A stretch of 49,095 bases of DNA. Origin: CAVALG01 sp963630555 (GTDB lineage Bacteria; Bacillota; Clostridia; Oscillospirales; Acutalibacteraceae). The translations under genes were made by a program, and so were the position numbers. How positions within the stretch are numbered: position 1 is the first letter of the stretch; the number at the start of each line of letters is the position of its first letter. Location: positions 1-49,095 of the forward strand of contig CAVGND010000010.1 in NCBI GenBank assembly GCA_963630555.1. Reading direction: 5' to 3'. Shown one piece after another: positions 1 to 8,307 of the stretch. The notes under the pieces are model-generated. The model was not told where the DNA came from and made no database searches. It worked only from the letters and a program-made list of their open reading frames with translations.

Positions 1-98
1 ACATGTCAGCGGAAAAACAAAAATGCGGCGTAACCGCCGCAAAAACAGGCTTTGGGGTTTATCGACAGACTGGGACGGCTACCGAAAGGTAGCCGTCC
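1..98 (-). repeat. Modular hairpin repeat, copy A
   Basis: Four modules in plus-strand order: box 1 at 2-21 (CATGTCAGCGGAAAAACAAA), a hairpin at 24-41 with a 7-bp stem and TAAC loop, box 2 at 56-72 (GGTTTATCGACAGACTG), and a hairpin at 73-98 with a perfect 11-bp stem and GAAA loop. The same order and stem/loop sizes occur at 36022-36120, where the linkers are nearly identical but the stem sequences differ. Read on the minus strand, the 7-bp hairpin is followed by a T-rich run, so it can act as an intrinsic terminator downstream of psd. The element may continue past the window edge. Confidence 0.75.
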
Positions 99-254
99 TT
101 AATAAAGTAAGTATGCTGTTTTCAACAAGTATGCAAAAATCCGCGCCGCGTACACGATATCTGTCACACAGTTTCTTATACCGTTCCGATTGCCTTTACC
201 GCTTGCTTTTAAAACCTTTGCTACGGCACATCGGCATTAATAGGTGGCAATTTT
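99..254. other. Intergenic stretch with no recognised gene
   Basis: This lies between repeat copy A and the psd stop codon. Short open frames here show no recognisable protein family and have no convincing ribosome binding site. I see no gene or clear RNA in it; it is probably the 3' untranslated region of the minus-strand lipid operon. Confidence 0.5.
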
Positions 255-1106
255 TTATTCGGATTTATACAATTCCGAAATCGCTTCACCCTGCAAAATG
301 GGGAATTCAAAGCCTTTTTGGGTATATTCAAAAAGCAGATTGTCAAATTCGGCGGTGCCGCTTTTAAGCAGCAATATAACGGTTGAGCCGCCGTATAGGA
401 ATTTACCCTTTTCGTCACCGCGGCGGACGCGTGACTTAAATGGAAGATTGTCTATTTTTCCGACCAACATAGCGCCGACCTCTATCTGCGCTATCGTTCC
501 GAAGTGTTCGGTTTTCATAAGTGTTATTTCACGGCAATTTTCGGTAAAAACGGGAGCGTTTTGCAGCGCTATCGACCTTACGGTGTGCAATTTGCCTTTA
601 ACAAAACTGCTTTTTATCGGTTCTGCATTGTCCACAAAACAGTACCTGTGGTAATTGTCGGCACACAATCTGAAAACAAGGCAAACGCCGCCGTAAAACT
701 GCTTTGCGTCCTCTGCCGAGTTTAAAAGATTTTCTATTGTATAACGGCTTTGCTTAGCCGGTATAACGCTGTTTTTTTCAATCCTGTAAGCGGATAAAAA
801 ACCGTCCGCAGGGGAAATAAGAACGCTTTCATCGCTGTTTAACGGGCGACATTCGGGTTTTATGCGCCGTGTAAAAAAATCGTTAAAACTGCGGTATTTA
901 CATGGCTCATATTCCGCCATATCAATGTTTTTTGAACGGATAAACGGCTTTATTAACGGCACGGACAGCGCCGTGCTCATAAATGCGCCGACAAAGCGCG
1001 AAACCCCGACAGATACCAAAGGTTTTAAAAGTATTCTGCCGGGTAGGGTGCCGTATAGAAATTTCAGAAATCTGCCGTTGTCGGACGGCTTAACGGGCGG
1101 GCGCAT
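255..1106 (-). CDS. psd: Phosphatidylserine decarboxylase proenzyme
   Basis: Converts phosphatidylserine to phosphatidylethanolamine at the membrane, completing PE synthesis begun by the adjacent pssA. The 283-residue protein has the expected landmarks: SPADG with Asp101, NYHRY with His153, and GGST with Ser241 near the C terminus. Known family chemistry has the proenzyme cleave itself before this Ser, which becomes the pyruvoyl cofactor of the small alpha chain; Asp, His and Ser form the self-cleavage triad. The usual LGST appears as GGST, a common variant. Length fits the family. The start ATG lies one base after the pssA stop, so the genes are translationally coupled. Last gene of a four-gene minus-strand operon. 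Confidence 0.95.
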   Translation of the reverse strand: MRPPVKPSDNGRFLKFLYGTLPGRILLKPLVSVGVSRFVGAFMSTALSVPLIKPFIRSKNIDMAEYEPCKYRSFNDFFTRRIKPECRPLNSDESVLISPADGFLSAYRIEKNSVIPAKQSRYTIENLLNSAEDAKQFYGGVCLVFRLCADNYHRYCFVDNAEPIKSSFVKGKLHTVRSIALQNAPVFTENCREITLMKTEHFGTIAQIEVGAMLVGKIDNLPFKSRVRRGDEKGKFLYGGSTVILLLKSGTAEFDNLLFEYTQKGFEFPILQGEAISELYKSE

Positions 1107-1107
1107 G

Positions 1108-1803
1108 TTAAGCGAAAGCGTGGCGCATAATCAAAAATGTTATAAATTCCGCCGCGCCTATACATATCATAATAATTATGCCCCGCATTCCCGGTTTTTT
1201 CATATGGAAAGGAGCCAGGAAAGCAAATGCCGTTAAAAGCATAATCGCAAAAAAGAGGAATACAAGATCGGTTCTTAATATATACTGCAACAGCATAACG
1301 GTAGGGAATATGAGGGCGGCAGATGTAACCGGCAGCCCCGTGTACTGTTTGCGGCGGCATTGTTCGTGTTCTTGCCGCTCTTCTTCCGTAACATTAAAGT
1401 ATGCAAGGCGGATAAGTGCCGCAAGGATGTAAAGCAACAGCACGGCAAATAAAAGACCGGAGCATATTTTACCCGCAACTCCCGATTCGGGATTGTTGAA
1501 TGTGCGTTTTATAAAGGGGGAAGAACGGTAAAGCGCGCCGCCTATGCATGCCGGCAATACGCCGAACGCAACAATGTCTGAAAGTGAGTCGATCTGTATG
1601 CCGAAACTGCATTCCTGCTTTGTGCGGTTCTTTTTGGTTCTTGCGATCTTTCCGTCAAAAGAATCGCAAAGCCCGCATATAAGTAAGAACAAGACGCCGA
1701 GGTAAGGATGACCGTTTTGTGCCAGCGAAACAAGTATACCGGTACCGGCTGATAACAGTGATATATATGTAAGTATCACGGTGTAATCGTAAAATCCTAA
1801 CAT
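1108..1803 (-). CDS. pssA: CDP-diacylglycerol-serine O-phosphatidyltransferase
   Basis: Integral membrane enzyme joining CDP-diacylglycerol and L-serine to give phosphatidylserine and CMP. The CDP-alcohol phosphatidyltransferase signature is visible: Asp50-Gly51, Ala54-Arg55, Gly68, Asp72 and Asp76. The Arg-to-Gly spacing is longer than the minimal consensus, as I recall for clostridial PssA. Of 231 residues most lie in hydrophobic segments, with a soluble basic stretch around 150-165. Its start ATG overlaps the stop of the upstream UPF0104 gene by one base (TAATG), and its stop is followed directly by psd, so the two PE-pathway enzymes are coupled. Confidence 0.95.
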   Translation of the reverse strand: MLGFYDYTVILTYISLLSAGTGILVSLAQNGHPYLGVLFLLICGLCDSFDGKIARTKKNRTKQECSFGIQIDSLSDIVAFGVLPACIGGALYRSSPFIKRTFNNPESGVAGKICSGLLFAVLLLYILAALIRLAYFNVTEEERQEHEQCRRKQYTGLPVTSAALIFPTVMLLQYILRTDLVFLFFAIMLLTAFAFLAPFHMKKPGMRGIIIMICIGAAEFITFLIMRHAFA

Positions 1804-2867
1804 TATTTGTCCAACCTTCCCTGATTTCTCTTAATATTAAAATATTTAATAAGTATTGTAATACCGCAAAGTATTACACAGGAATAGAACGAAATTGAGC
1901 GTGAAAGCAACTCAAGATTAACGGGGTTGCCGGTTATGCCCGAAAATCCGTCTATCATCAAATAGTCCGAAACGCCCATTGCTCCCGGTATCGGTATGCA
2001 GTTTGAGCCGAGTATAACATAACTTTGCACCGCCCATATATCAAATGCGTGTGAAAGCGAACCGCCCGTTGAAAGGTATACAAACATAGACACCGAAACG
2101 GTGGAAACACGCTGCAAAAAATTAAAAAGAAAAGCCTTTACAAGCATTGAACGTTTTCCTTTAATTTCAGCCGCACATTCTTTGTAGTCCGCAATTATTT
2201 TATCAATCTTTTGCTCCTGCTTTTCGGGATGTTTTATTATATGCAGTTTGTTAAGCACGCGAATGCCCCATTTGCAAAAACGGTGCAAAATGGTTTCTTT
2301 TTTAAGCACCATCCAAAAAAATACTACCAGCCCGATTTGCAGCAGTGTGCCGAGCAGTATAAGAAATTTTGAAAAGCCGCCGAAATGGTGAAATGTTTTA
2401 AAATTAAAAATAAAACTGACGATACCTATGGCGATTATCGCAAGCGCATACATAACAAGGTTAAGCAGCAATGCAACGGTTGTCATTGCGCCGGATATGC
2501 CGTCTTTTATCATAAAATATGCCGACACGGGCTGTCCGCCCGTTGCAGATGGGGTTATTGCGGAAAAGTAAACGTCCGCCGCAGAATATACAAAGCCGTT
2601 TTTGAGGCCGCGCTTTTGCCCGAAACCGTCAAGTATCGAAATTACGGCAATACCCTCAAAAGCAATAAATCCCAGCATACAAATTACGGCAAGCGAAAAA
2701 TACAGCGGATCCGCGCTTTTAATATAATCCATAAATCCGCCGAATGAAAACGACTTACTTTGCGAGGTTATTGCCCAGATGCTTGCCGCTGCAATCACCA
2801 CAAATGCAAGCGACCAGCCGAGTTTTTTCTTGATATTCGGTTTATCGTTACTTTGATTGTTGTTCAA
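1803..2867 (-). CDS. UPF0104 / lysylphosphatidylglycerol-synthase-TM family membrane protein
   Basis: A polytopic membrane protein of 354 residues with about eight hydrophobic helices. It resembles the flippase-like membrane domain of MprF and stand-alone UPF0104 proteins. The motif SATGGQP near residue 110 is typical of this family. There is no C-terminal soluble aminoacyl-transferase domain, so it cannot itself transfer lysine as full MprF does; a lipid flippase or lipid-transport role is inferred from family and neighbours (PAP2, pssA, psd). It ends in a basic tail. The start is an ATG with a purine-rich site (GGAGGTCG) just upstream. A separate DUF2156 gene, which resembles the missing soluble half, sits at 37605-38501. 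Confidence 0.85.
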   Translation of the reverse strand: MNNNQSNDKPNIKKKLGWSLAFVVIAAASIWAITSQSKSFSFGGFMDYIKSADPLYFSLAVICMLGFIAFEGIAVISILDGFGQKRGLKNGFVYSAADVYFSAITPSATGGQPVSAYFMIKDGISGAMTTVALLLNLVMYALAIIAIGIVSFIFNFKTFHHFGGFSKFLILLGTLLQIGLVVFFWMVLKKETILHRFCKWGIRVLNKLHIIKHPEKQEQKIDKIIADYKECAAEIKGKRSMLVKAFLFNFLQRVSTVSVSMFVYLSTGGSLSHAFDIWAVQSYVILGSNCIPIPGAMGVSDYLMIDGFSGITGNPVNLELLSRSISFYSCVILCGITILIKYFNIKRNQGRLDK

Positions 2868-2894
2868 ATTTACGACCTCCGGAAGTATCGGTTT

Positions 2895-3587
2895 TCAGTC
2901 CGATAAAAGCGTTTTGTGTTTCTTCTTTTCAATTGCCCGCATTGCAAACATTCCTATTTCAGCCACAATGATTGCAGAAGGTATATCAAGCAAAACGTGT
3001 TGCTTAACAAGCAGTATGCAGGCGAATACCATAAGCGTGAAAATCACATTAACGGGCGCAAACCATTTAGGCGTTTTGCGGCAGTAAAACGCGCCGCGCA
3101 TACAAAAATAACTTTCAAGACAATGCAGCGACGGAAAAAGATTATCAGGGCTGTCAAGCGAATATATAAGCGCCGTCAGCCAATTAAACACACCGCCGTC
3201 AGGCACCTCGGGGCGCACGGTAGCGGTTGGGAACGCAAGAAAAATCACCGCGCAGATAACCTTCGCAATTATCTCGCCGTAAATAAAGCGGTCGCAAACT
3301 TCACGGCTTTCGCGCGCAATGGCAATGTAACCGACTACCCATTGTATATAAGAAGCAATGTATATTACAATTGCAGGGGTGAAAAAGGGAATTTTACCGT
3401 CAACACTCAAAGCGATATCGTGATGGTATGCATTTGCCGTAAAAAGCCTTGTTCCGTAAAATGCAATAAGATTTACCGCCACCATAAGCGTAAGCGGCAG
3501 GAATGAATAAAGCGGAATTATATTCAAAAACCATTCACGAAACCCCGACTTTTGGGACGGTTGCGGCGGTTTGCTTTTTAAAACCAT
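2895..3587 (-). CDS. PAP2-superfamily membrane phosphatase
   Basis: Probable lipid phosphatase or phosphotransferase of 230 residues with about six transmembrane helices. The PAP2 motifs appear as PSLHC (central His) and KQHVLLDIP (second catalytic His with Asp five residues on). The first, basic motif is not obvious, and the PSLHC form resembles the inositol-phosphorylceramide-synthase-like branch, so the substrate is uncertain: phosphatidic acid, undecaprenyl diphosphate or phosphatidylglycerol phosphate are candidates. First gene of the lipid operon; the gap to the next gene is about 27 bases. It starts at an ATG preceded by AAGAGG, just downstream of a -10 element at 3618-3623. The N terminus is polar and proline-rich, presumably cytoplasmic. 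Confidence 0.85.
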   Translation of the reverse strand: MVLKSKPPQPSQKSGFREWFLNIIPLYSFLPLTLMVAVNLIAFYGTRLFTANAYHHDIALSVDGKIPFFTPAIVIYIASYIQWVVGYIAIARESREVCDRFIYGEIIAKVICAVIFLAFPTATVRPEVPDGGVFNWLTALIYSLDSPDNLFPSLHCLESYFCMRGAFYCRKTPKWFAPVNVIFTLMVFACILLVKQHVLLDIPSAIIVAEIGMFAMRAIEKKKHKTLLSD

Positions 3588-3617
3588 ATTTAACCTCTTA
3601 AATCATACTTTCATAAC

Positions 3618-3623
3618 ATTATA
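3618..3623 (-). promoter_or_regulatory. Probable extended -10 promoter of the lipid operon
   Basis: On the minus strand TATAAT is preceded by TGT, giving an extended -10 element about 30 bases upstream of the PAP2 start codon. No good -35 box stands at 17 bases, which extended -10 promoters tolerate. Confidence 0.55.
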
Positions 3624-3699
3624 ACACAATCGCACGGAATATTAAAGAACTATTTTTTAAAAAAATTAATTCCGAATTTTTACAGATTGCAACAGTGCG

Positions 3700-4584
3700 C
3701 TAAATACCCAAAAAGTCAAAATCGGGCGTGTATATTTTGCTTGCCGACGAGCGTTCCTGCGAATAGCCTTTAAAGCCTAAATCGGCAGCCGCTTTAAGCA
3801 CCTTTTCATATTCATATGTTGTTGTGCGGCGGTTTATTTCGGGGTAAAGCCGAGCGTCACCGCAGGGGTAATATTGGTTCATAAGGCTTAAAACGAATGC
3901 CTTGCTGCCGAAACGGCGGTAAAGTTCGTTTATTATATTAAGCGAGTCTTTAAAATGTGACGGCATAACAAGATGGCGCATCAATACGCCGCCTGTCATC
4001 ATCCCTCTACTATCAAACCTCGGTTCGCCTGCCGTATTTATCATAGCGCCGAGCGCATCTGCGGCAACGCCGAAATAATCGGTAGCCTGCATATAACGCG
4101 CCGACAGGGCAGGGGAGAAAAATTTAATATCGGGCATAAATACTTGAATATACCCCTTTAAACCGCGTATAACATCGGCATTTTCGTAACCGCCGCAGTT
4201 GTATACAACGGGTATGTTTGGCTTTGCGATTTCAATTGCGACTTTTATTTTATCCGCCCATACCGTCGGTGTTACAAGATTTATGTTGTGCGCGCCCTGC
4301 CGTTCGAGTTCGCGGAATATTTCCGCAAGCCGATGCAGGTTTACGGGTTTGCCGAAATCGGTTCGGCTGATTTTGCTGTTTTGGCAAAAAACGCAGTGCA
4401 GATTACAGCCGCAAAAAAACACCGTTCCGGAGCCGTTTGCGCCTGAAATGCAGGGTTCTTCAAATTTATGCAGATACGCCTTTGCAAGCATAATTTCATC
4501 TTTTTGTTTGCAAAAACCTGCGCCGCCTTTGCGGTCTGCTCCGCATTTTCGCGGACACAGAAAGCACCCTTGCACTGCCGTCAC
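3700..4584 (-). CDS. PflA-like radical SAM Fe-S protein (PflX/COG1313 type)
   Basis: Radical SAM enzyme of unknown substrate, about 294 residues from the GTG chosen. The S-adenosylmethionine cluster motif is CNLHCVFC (CxxxCxxC), preceded by an N-terminal Cys set (GCFLCPRKCG, then GAGFC) typical of this pyruvate-formate-lyase-activase-related family. The open frame extends upstream to a TTG at 4647, but that TTG is the first triplet of a perfect -35 box, so the mRNA must begin downstream. The GTG at 4584, or the GTG at 4575, is therefore the likely start; GGGGTG could serve as the binding site for the latter. Transcribed alone from its own promoter directly behind the dapL terminator. No glycyl-radical enzyme neighbour is present to suggest a substrate. 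Confidence 0.85.
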   Translation of the reverse strand: MTAVQGCFLCPRKCGADRKGGAGFCKQKDEIMLAKAYLHKFEEPCISGANGSGTVFFCGCNLHCVFCQNSKISRTDFGKPVNLHRLAEIFRELERQGAHNINLVTPTVWADKIKVAIEIAKPNIPVVYNCGGYENADVIRGLKGYIQVFMPDIKFFSPALSARYMQATDYFGVAADALGAMINTAGEPRFDSRGMMTGGVLMRHLVMPSHFKDSLNIINELYRRFGSKAFVLSLMNQYYPCGDARLYPEINRRTTTYEYEKVLKAAADLGFKGYSQERSSASKIYTPDFDFLGI

Positions 4585-4618
4585 CCCGTTTCCGGAAAAT
4601 TGAATTACATTGTTTACG

Positions 4619-4647
4619 ACTATATCACAATAAGTGATAAGTGTCAA
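4619..4647 (-). promoter_or_regulatory. Consensus sigma-A promoter of the radical SAM gene
   Basis: On the minus strand TTGACA (4647-4642), a 17-base spacer and TATAGT (4624-4619). It sits a few bases after the dapL terminator and about 35 bases before the proposed GTG start, and rules out the longer reading frame beginning at 4647. Confidence 0.85.
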
Positions 4648-4652
4648 CCGTT

Positions 4653-4690
4653 AAAAAACCCCCGCATTTCCGGAAGAAAACACGGGGGGA
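4653..4690 (-). terminator. Intrinsic terminator ending the gltS-pyrG-dapF-dapL operon
   Basis: On the minus strand a CCCCCG/CGGGGG stem encloses a smaller TTCCGGAA palindrome and is followed by TTTTTT. It lies 8 bases after the dapL stop codon and directly before the next promoter. Confidence 0.85.
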
Positions 4691-4697
4691 GATAAGT

Positions 4698-5897
4698 TTA
4701 AAAATTTTTAAGCAGTTTTTTAATACGTTCTGCCGCTTCTTTTATATCTTCGGGGTTGCCGAAAGACGAAAGTCGGACATAACCCTCGCCGCAGGCGCCG
4801 AACCCCTCACCCGGGGTGGTTATTACCTGCGCTTCATTAAGCAGTTTGTCAAACATTTCCCAACTGCCCATACCGTTCGGGCATTTGAACCATACATACG
4901 GGGAGTTTATTCCTCCGCAGTACCAAATCCCGCATTCGTCAAGCGCTTGCATAAGCACGGCGGCATTCTGTTTATAAATGTGCAGGTCTTCTTTGATTTC
5001 ACGCTGACCTTTTTCTGTAAATACCGCTTCCGCACCGCGTTGAATAATGTAGGAAACACCGTTTGACTTTGTGGTTCTGTTCCTTACCCACATATCGTTT
5101 AAATTCATTCCGTCCAGAACCAACTCTTTGGGGACTACGGTGTATCCGCAGCGTGTGCCTGTAAAACCGGCGGTTTTGGAAAGCGAACAAATCTCAATAG
5201 CACAGGTGCGGCTGCCCTCAATTTCAAATATGCTGTGCGGAATGCCGTCCTGCTCAATAAACGCTTCATACGCCGCGTCAAAAATTATAACCGAGCCGTT
5301 GGCATTTGCGTAATCCACCCAAGCCTTTAATTTTTCTTTGCAGAACACAGCGCCCGTCGGGTTATTGGGTGAGCATATGTAAATAATATCCGCAGCCGCA
5401 TCGTTTGCATCTTTGGGCGGCAGTGGCGTAAAACCGTCCTGTTCGCCCGAGGGATAGTGCGTTATTTTGCGCCCCGCCATAACGTTAGAGTCAACATATG
5501 CGGGGTAGGTGGGTTCTATAACAAGCACCGTGTCGTCCCATGAAAAAATGTCAAGAATATTTCCAAGATCGTCGCCCGCGCCGCAGGAAATGAATATTTC
5601 ATCGTTCATAAGGTTTACGCCGTGCGATTTATAGTATCCGCAGACGGCGGTTTTTAAAAATTCGGTTCCGCATTCGGGGCAGTATCCGTGGAAGGTTTCA
5701 ATGTGCGCCTGTTCTTCAACCGCGCCGTGCAGTGCCTCAATAACCGCCTTTGCAAGCGGCAGTGTAACATCGCCGGTTCCCAGCCGCAACAACTTTGCAT
5801 TTGGGTTTTGCAATAAATATTTATTAACCTTTTGCTCAATGTTATAAAAAAGATATGATGATTTAAGTTCTGAATAATGTTTGTTCGGTTTTGCCAT
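4698..5897 (-). CDS. dapL: LL-diaminopimelate aminotransferase
   Basis: PLP-dependent fold-type I aminotransferase converting tetrahydrodipicolinate directly to LL-diaminopimelate with glutamate as amino donor, bypassing the succinylated or acetylated DapD/C/E route. The DapL hallmarks are present: N-terminal SYLFYNIEQKV, RLGTGDVTLPL, and the cofactor site SLSKTAGFTGTRCG with Lys241. Length is 399 residues from the ATG at 5897. An upstream TTG would add six residues but lies inside dapF; the ATG has GAGGGTG at good spacing, one base after the dapF stop. Pairing with dapF gives both late steps to meso-DAP. As the glutamate consumer at the end of a glutamate synthase operon, its placement makes metabolic sense. 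Confidence 0.95.
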   Translation of the reverse strand: MAKPNKHYSELKSSYLFYNIEQKVNKYLLQNPNAKLLRLGTGDVTLPLAKAVIEALHGAVEEQAHIETFHGYCPECGTEFLKTAVCGYYKSHGVNLMNDEIFISCGAGDDLGNILDIFSWDDTVLVIEPTYPAYVDSNVMAGRKITHYPSGEQDGFTPLPPKDANDAAADIIYICSPNNPTGAVFCKEKLKAWVDYANANGSVIIFDAAYEAFIEQDGIPHSIFEIEGSRTCAIEICSLSKTAGFTGTRCGYTVVPKELVLDGMNLNDMWVRNRTTKSNGVSYIIQRGAEAVFTEKGQREIKEDLHIYKQNAAVLMQALDECGIWYCGGINSPYVWFKCPNGMGSWEMFDKLLNEAQVITTPGEGFGACGEGYVRLSSFGNPEDIKEAAERIKKLLKNF

Positions 5898-5898
5898 T

Positions 5899-6687
5899 TT
5901 ATACCACACCCTCAAAAACCGTTTCGGCAGGCCCTGTCATTATCGCAGTTCCGTTTTTCAGTATAGTTACGGTAAGCTGCCCGCCGTCAAGGAGGACTGT
6001 GATTTTTTCATTGCATTTGCACAGCCCGTTGTGAACAGCCGCCGCTGCTGCCGCGCACGCTCCGGTTCCGCAGGCGAGCGTAATTCCGCTGCCGCGTTCC
6101 CATACGCGCATACGCAGGTTCCCTTCGTCGATTTTTTGTACAAATTCAACGTTCACACCGCCTTTGAATTCGGTGCTGCTTGCAATTTCACTCCCCGATT
6201 TTGCAACAGGTGCGTTTTCCGCATCGTCGGTAAATATCACCGCATGCGGATTGCCGACATTAACCGGTATGCAAACCGTTTCGCCGCACTCCGTTTTTAC
6301 CGTTTTCGGCGGCGAAACCTCGGTTTTTCCCATGTTGACCGTCGCTCCGAGTGCTTTACCTCCGTCAGTAATTAAAGTAATCTCCTTTATGCCCGAAAGG
6401 GTTTCAACGGTTATCCGTGTTTTGTCGGTGTACCCTTTGTCAAATACATATTTTCCTACACAGCGTATACCGTTGCCGCACATCTTTGCCTCACTTCCGT
6501 CGGCGTTGAATATCCTCATCATAAAATCAGCCTTGTCTGACGGGAGTATCCATATCATACCGTCGGAGCCGATACCGAAATGACGGTCGGACAGTTTTAC
6601 CGACAGTGCCGCGGCATCATCAGGCAAACTGTCGGCATAAATATAGAGGTAATCGTTCCCGAGGCCCTGCATTTTAGTGAATTTCAT
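5899..6687 (-). CDS. dapF: Diaminopimelate epimerase
   Basis: Cofactor-independent epimerase turning LL-DAP into meso-DAP for lysine and peptidoglycan. It has both catalytic cysteines: Cys70 in MCGNGIRC and Cys206 in ACGTGACA, which act as the two acid/base thiols. The 262-residue length is normal. Its ATG overlaps the pyrG stop (ATGA), so translation is coupled, and it is followed one base later by dapL, which supplies its substrate. No promoter is visible between these genes. Confidence 0.97.
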   Translation of the reverse strand: MKFTKMQGLGNDYLYIYADSLPDDAAALSVKLSDRHFGIGSDGMIWILPSDKADFMMRIFNADGSEAKMCGNGIRCVGKYVFDKGYTDKTRITVETLSGIKEITLITDGGKALGATVNMGKTEVSPPKTVKTECGETVCIPVNVGNPHAVIFTDDAENAPVAKSGSEIASSTEFKGGVNVEFVQKIDEGNLRMRVWERGSGITLACGTGACAAAAAAVHNGLCKCNEKITVLLDGGQLTVTILKNGTAIMTGPAETVFEGVV

Positions 6688-8294
6688 TGCTTGTTTTCAG
6701 CCCTTTCAAGCGCAGCAGCTATAAACCCTTTAAACAGAGGGTGTGCTTTGTTGGGGCGCGACTTGAATTCGGGGTGATACTGCACGCCTACAAAGAACGG
6801 TCGGTCGCTCAATTCAACCGTTTCAACCAGCCTGCCGTCGGGAGATGTGCCCGATAATGTAAGGCCCTTTGCCGTAAGCGCATCACGGTAATCGTTATTA
6901 AATTCGTAACGGTGGCGGTGACGTTCATAAATGGTGGATTCACCGTAGCATTGCGCCATCGTAGTTCCCTCTTTAATAGCGCAGGGATATGCGCCGAGCC
7001 TTAAAGTGCCGCCTTTATCAATATCGTCGCTCTGTCCCGGCATAAAGTCGATGACCTTGTTTTTGCAAAGTTCGTCAAATTCGCCCGAGTGTGCGTCGGT
7101 AATTCCGGCAACATCGCGCGCGTACTCTATAACCGCTATCTGCATACCGAGGCAAATGCCGAAGTAGGGCATATTGTTTTCTCTTGCAAAGCGTGCCGCA
7201 AGTATCATACCTTCAATTCCGCGGCTGCCGAACCCGCCCGGGACTATAATTCCGTCAAGGTCTTTTAGAATATCTTTATATGTATTTTCCGTAATGGTCT
7301 CGGAATCTATCCAGTGTATTCTTATGTGGGTGTTAAGTGTGTATCCTGCGTGGCGCATTGCTTCCGCAACCGAAAGATATGCGTCGTGCAACTGAACATA
7401 TTTGCCTACAAGACCGATATGTACCTCTTTTTCACGGTTTTTAATTCTGTCAACCATTGAAGACCATTCGGTAAGGTCGGGAAGCGGTGCGTCAATACCC
7501 AGTTCACGGCACACTACACTTGAAAAATTTGCTTTTTCAAGCATAAGCGGCGCTTCATAAAGATAGGGCAAAGTGATATTTTCGATAACGCAATCGGGCT
7601 TAACATTGCAGAAAAGCGATATTTTTTTGAATATTGAGTCCTCAAGCGGTTTATCACAGCGCAAAACAATAATGTCCGGGCGTATTCCCATACCCTGCAA
7701 TTCTTTAACCGAGTGCTGCGTGGGCTTGGATTTGTGTTCATCAGAACCGCTTAAAAACGGTACAAGCGTCACGTGTATAAACAGACTGTTTTCGGGGCCC
7801 ACTTCAAGCGATATCTGCCTTACCGCTTCCAAAAACGGCTGACTTTCAATATCGCCTATCGTGCCGCCGATTTCGGTAATAACCACATCTGCATCGGTCT
7901 GTTTTCCGACACGGTAAACAAATTCTTTTATTTCGTTGGTAATGTGCGGGATTACCTGAACCGTTGAGCCGAGGTATTCGCCGCGGCGTTCTTTATTAAG
8001 TACATTCCAGTACACCTTCCCTGTTGTAAGGTTGGAGTATTTGTTAAGGTTTTCGTCAATAAATCTTTCATAATGCCCTAAATCAAGGTCGGTTTCCGCT
8101 CCGTCCTCGGTAACATAGACTTCGCCGTGCTGGTACGGGCTCATAGTTCCCGGGTCAACATTTATGTAAGGGTCAAGTTTCTGCGCCGCAACTTTAAGCC
8201 CGCGCATTTTAAGCAGTCGCCCGAGAGAGGCGGCAGTTATACCTTTCCCAAGACCCGAAACAACTCCGCCGGTTACAAAAATATATTTAGCCAT
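6684..8294 (-). CDS. pyrG: CTP synthase
   Basis: Makes CTP from UTP using ATP and glutamine-derived ammonia in the cytoplasm. The N-terminal synthetase domain begins FVTGGVVSGLGKG, followed by the DPYINVDPGTMSPYQHGEV region; the C-terminal class I glutamine amidotransferase domain carries FGICLGMQ with the nucleophile Cys and VQYHPEFKSRP with His and Glu. The 536-residue length is standard. The start ATG has GGAGG seven bases upstream. It follows the ANTAR gene by 13 bases and overlaps dapF. There is no separate leader, so control by the poly-G stuttering attenuator known from Bacillus pyrG is not evident; expression probably depends on the operon promoter. Confidence 0.97.
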   Translation of the reverse strand: MAKYIFVTGGVVSGLGKGITAASLGRLLKMRGLKVAAQKLDPYINVDPGTMSPYQHGEVYVTEDGAETDLDLGHYERFIDENLNKYSNLTTGKVYWNVLNKERRGEYLGSTVQVIPHITNEIKEFVYRVGKQTDADVVITEIGGTIGDIESQPFLEAVRQISLEVGPENSLFIHVTLVPFLSGSDEHKSKPTQHSVKELQGMGIRPDIIVLRCDKPLEDSIFKKISLFCNVKPDCVIENITLPYLYEAPLMLEKANFSSVVCRELGIDAPLPDLTEWSSMVDRIKNREKEVHIGLVGKYVQLHDAYLSVAEAMRHAGYTLNTHIRIHWIDSETITENTYKDILKDLDGIIVPGGFGSRGIEGMILAARFARENNMPYFGICLGMQIAVIEYARDVAGITDAHSGEFDELCKNKVIDFMPGQSDDIDKGGTLRLGAYPCAIKEGTTMAQCYGESTIYERHRHRYEFNNDYRDALTAKGLTLSGTSPDGRLVETVELSDRPFFVGVQYHPEFKSRPNKAHPLFKGFIAAALERAENKQ

Positions 8295-8307
8295 AGTCTT
8301 TCCTCCG

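Noticed and set aside
23..367. Plus-strand open frame of 114 codons at the left edge
   Set aside because: It runs through repeat copy A and into the antisense of psd, with composition unlike a protein gene.
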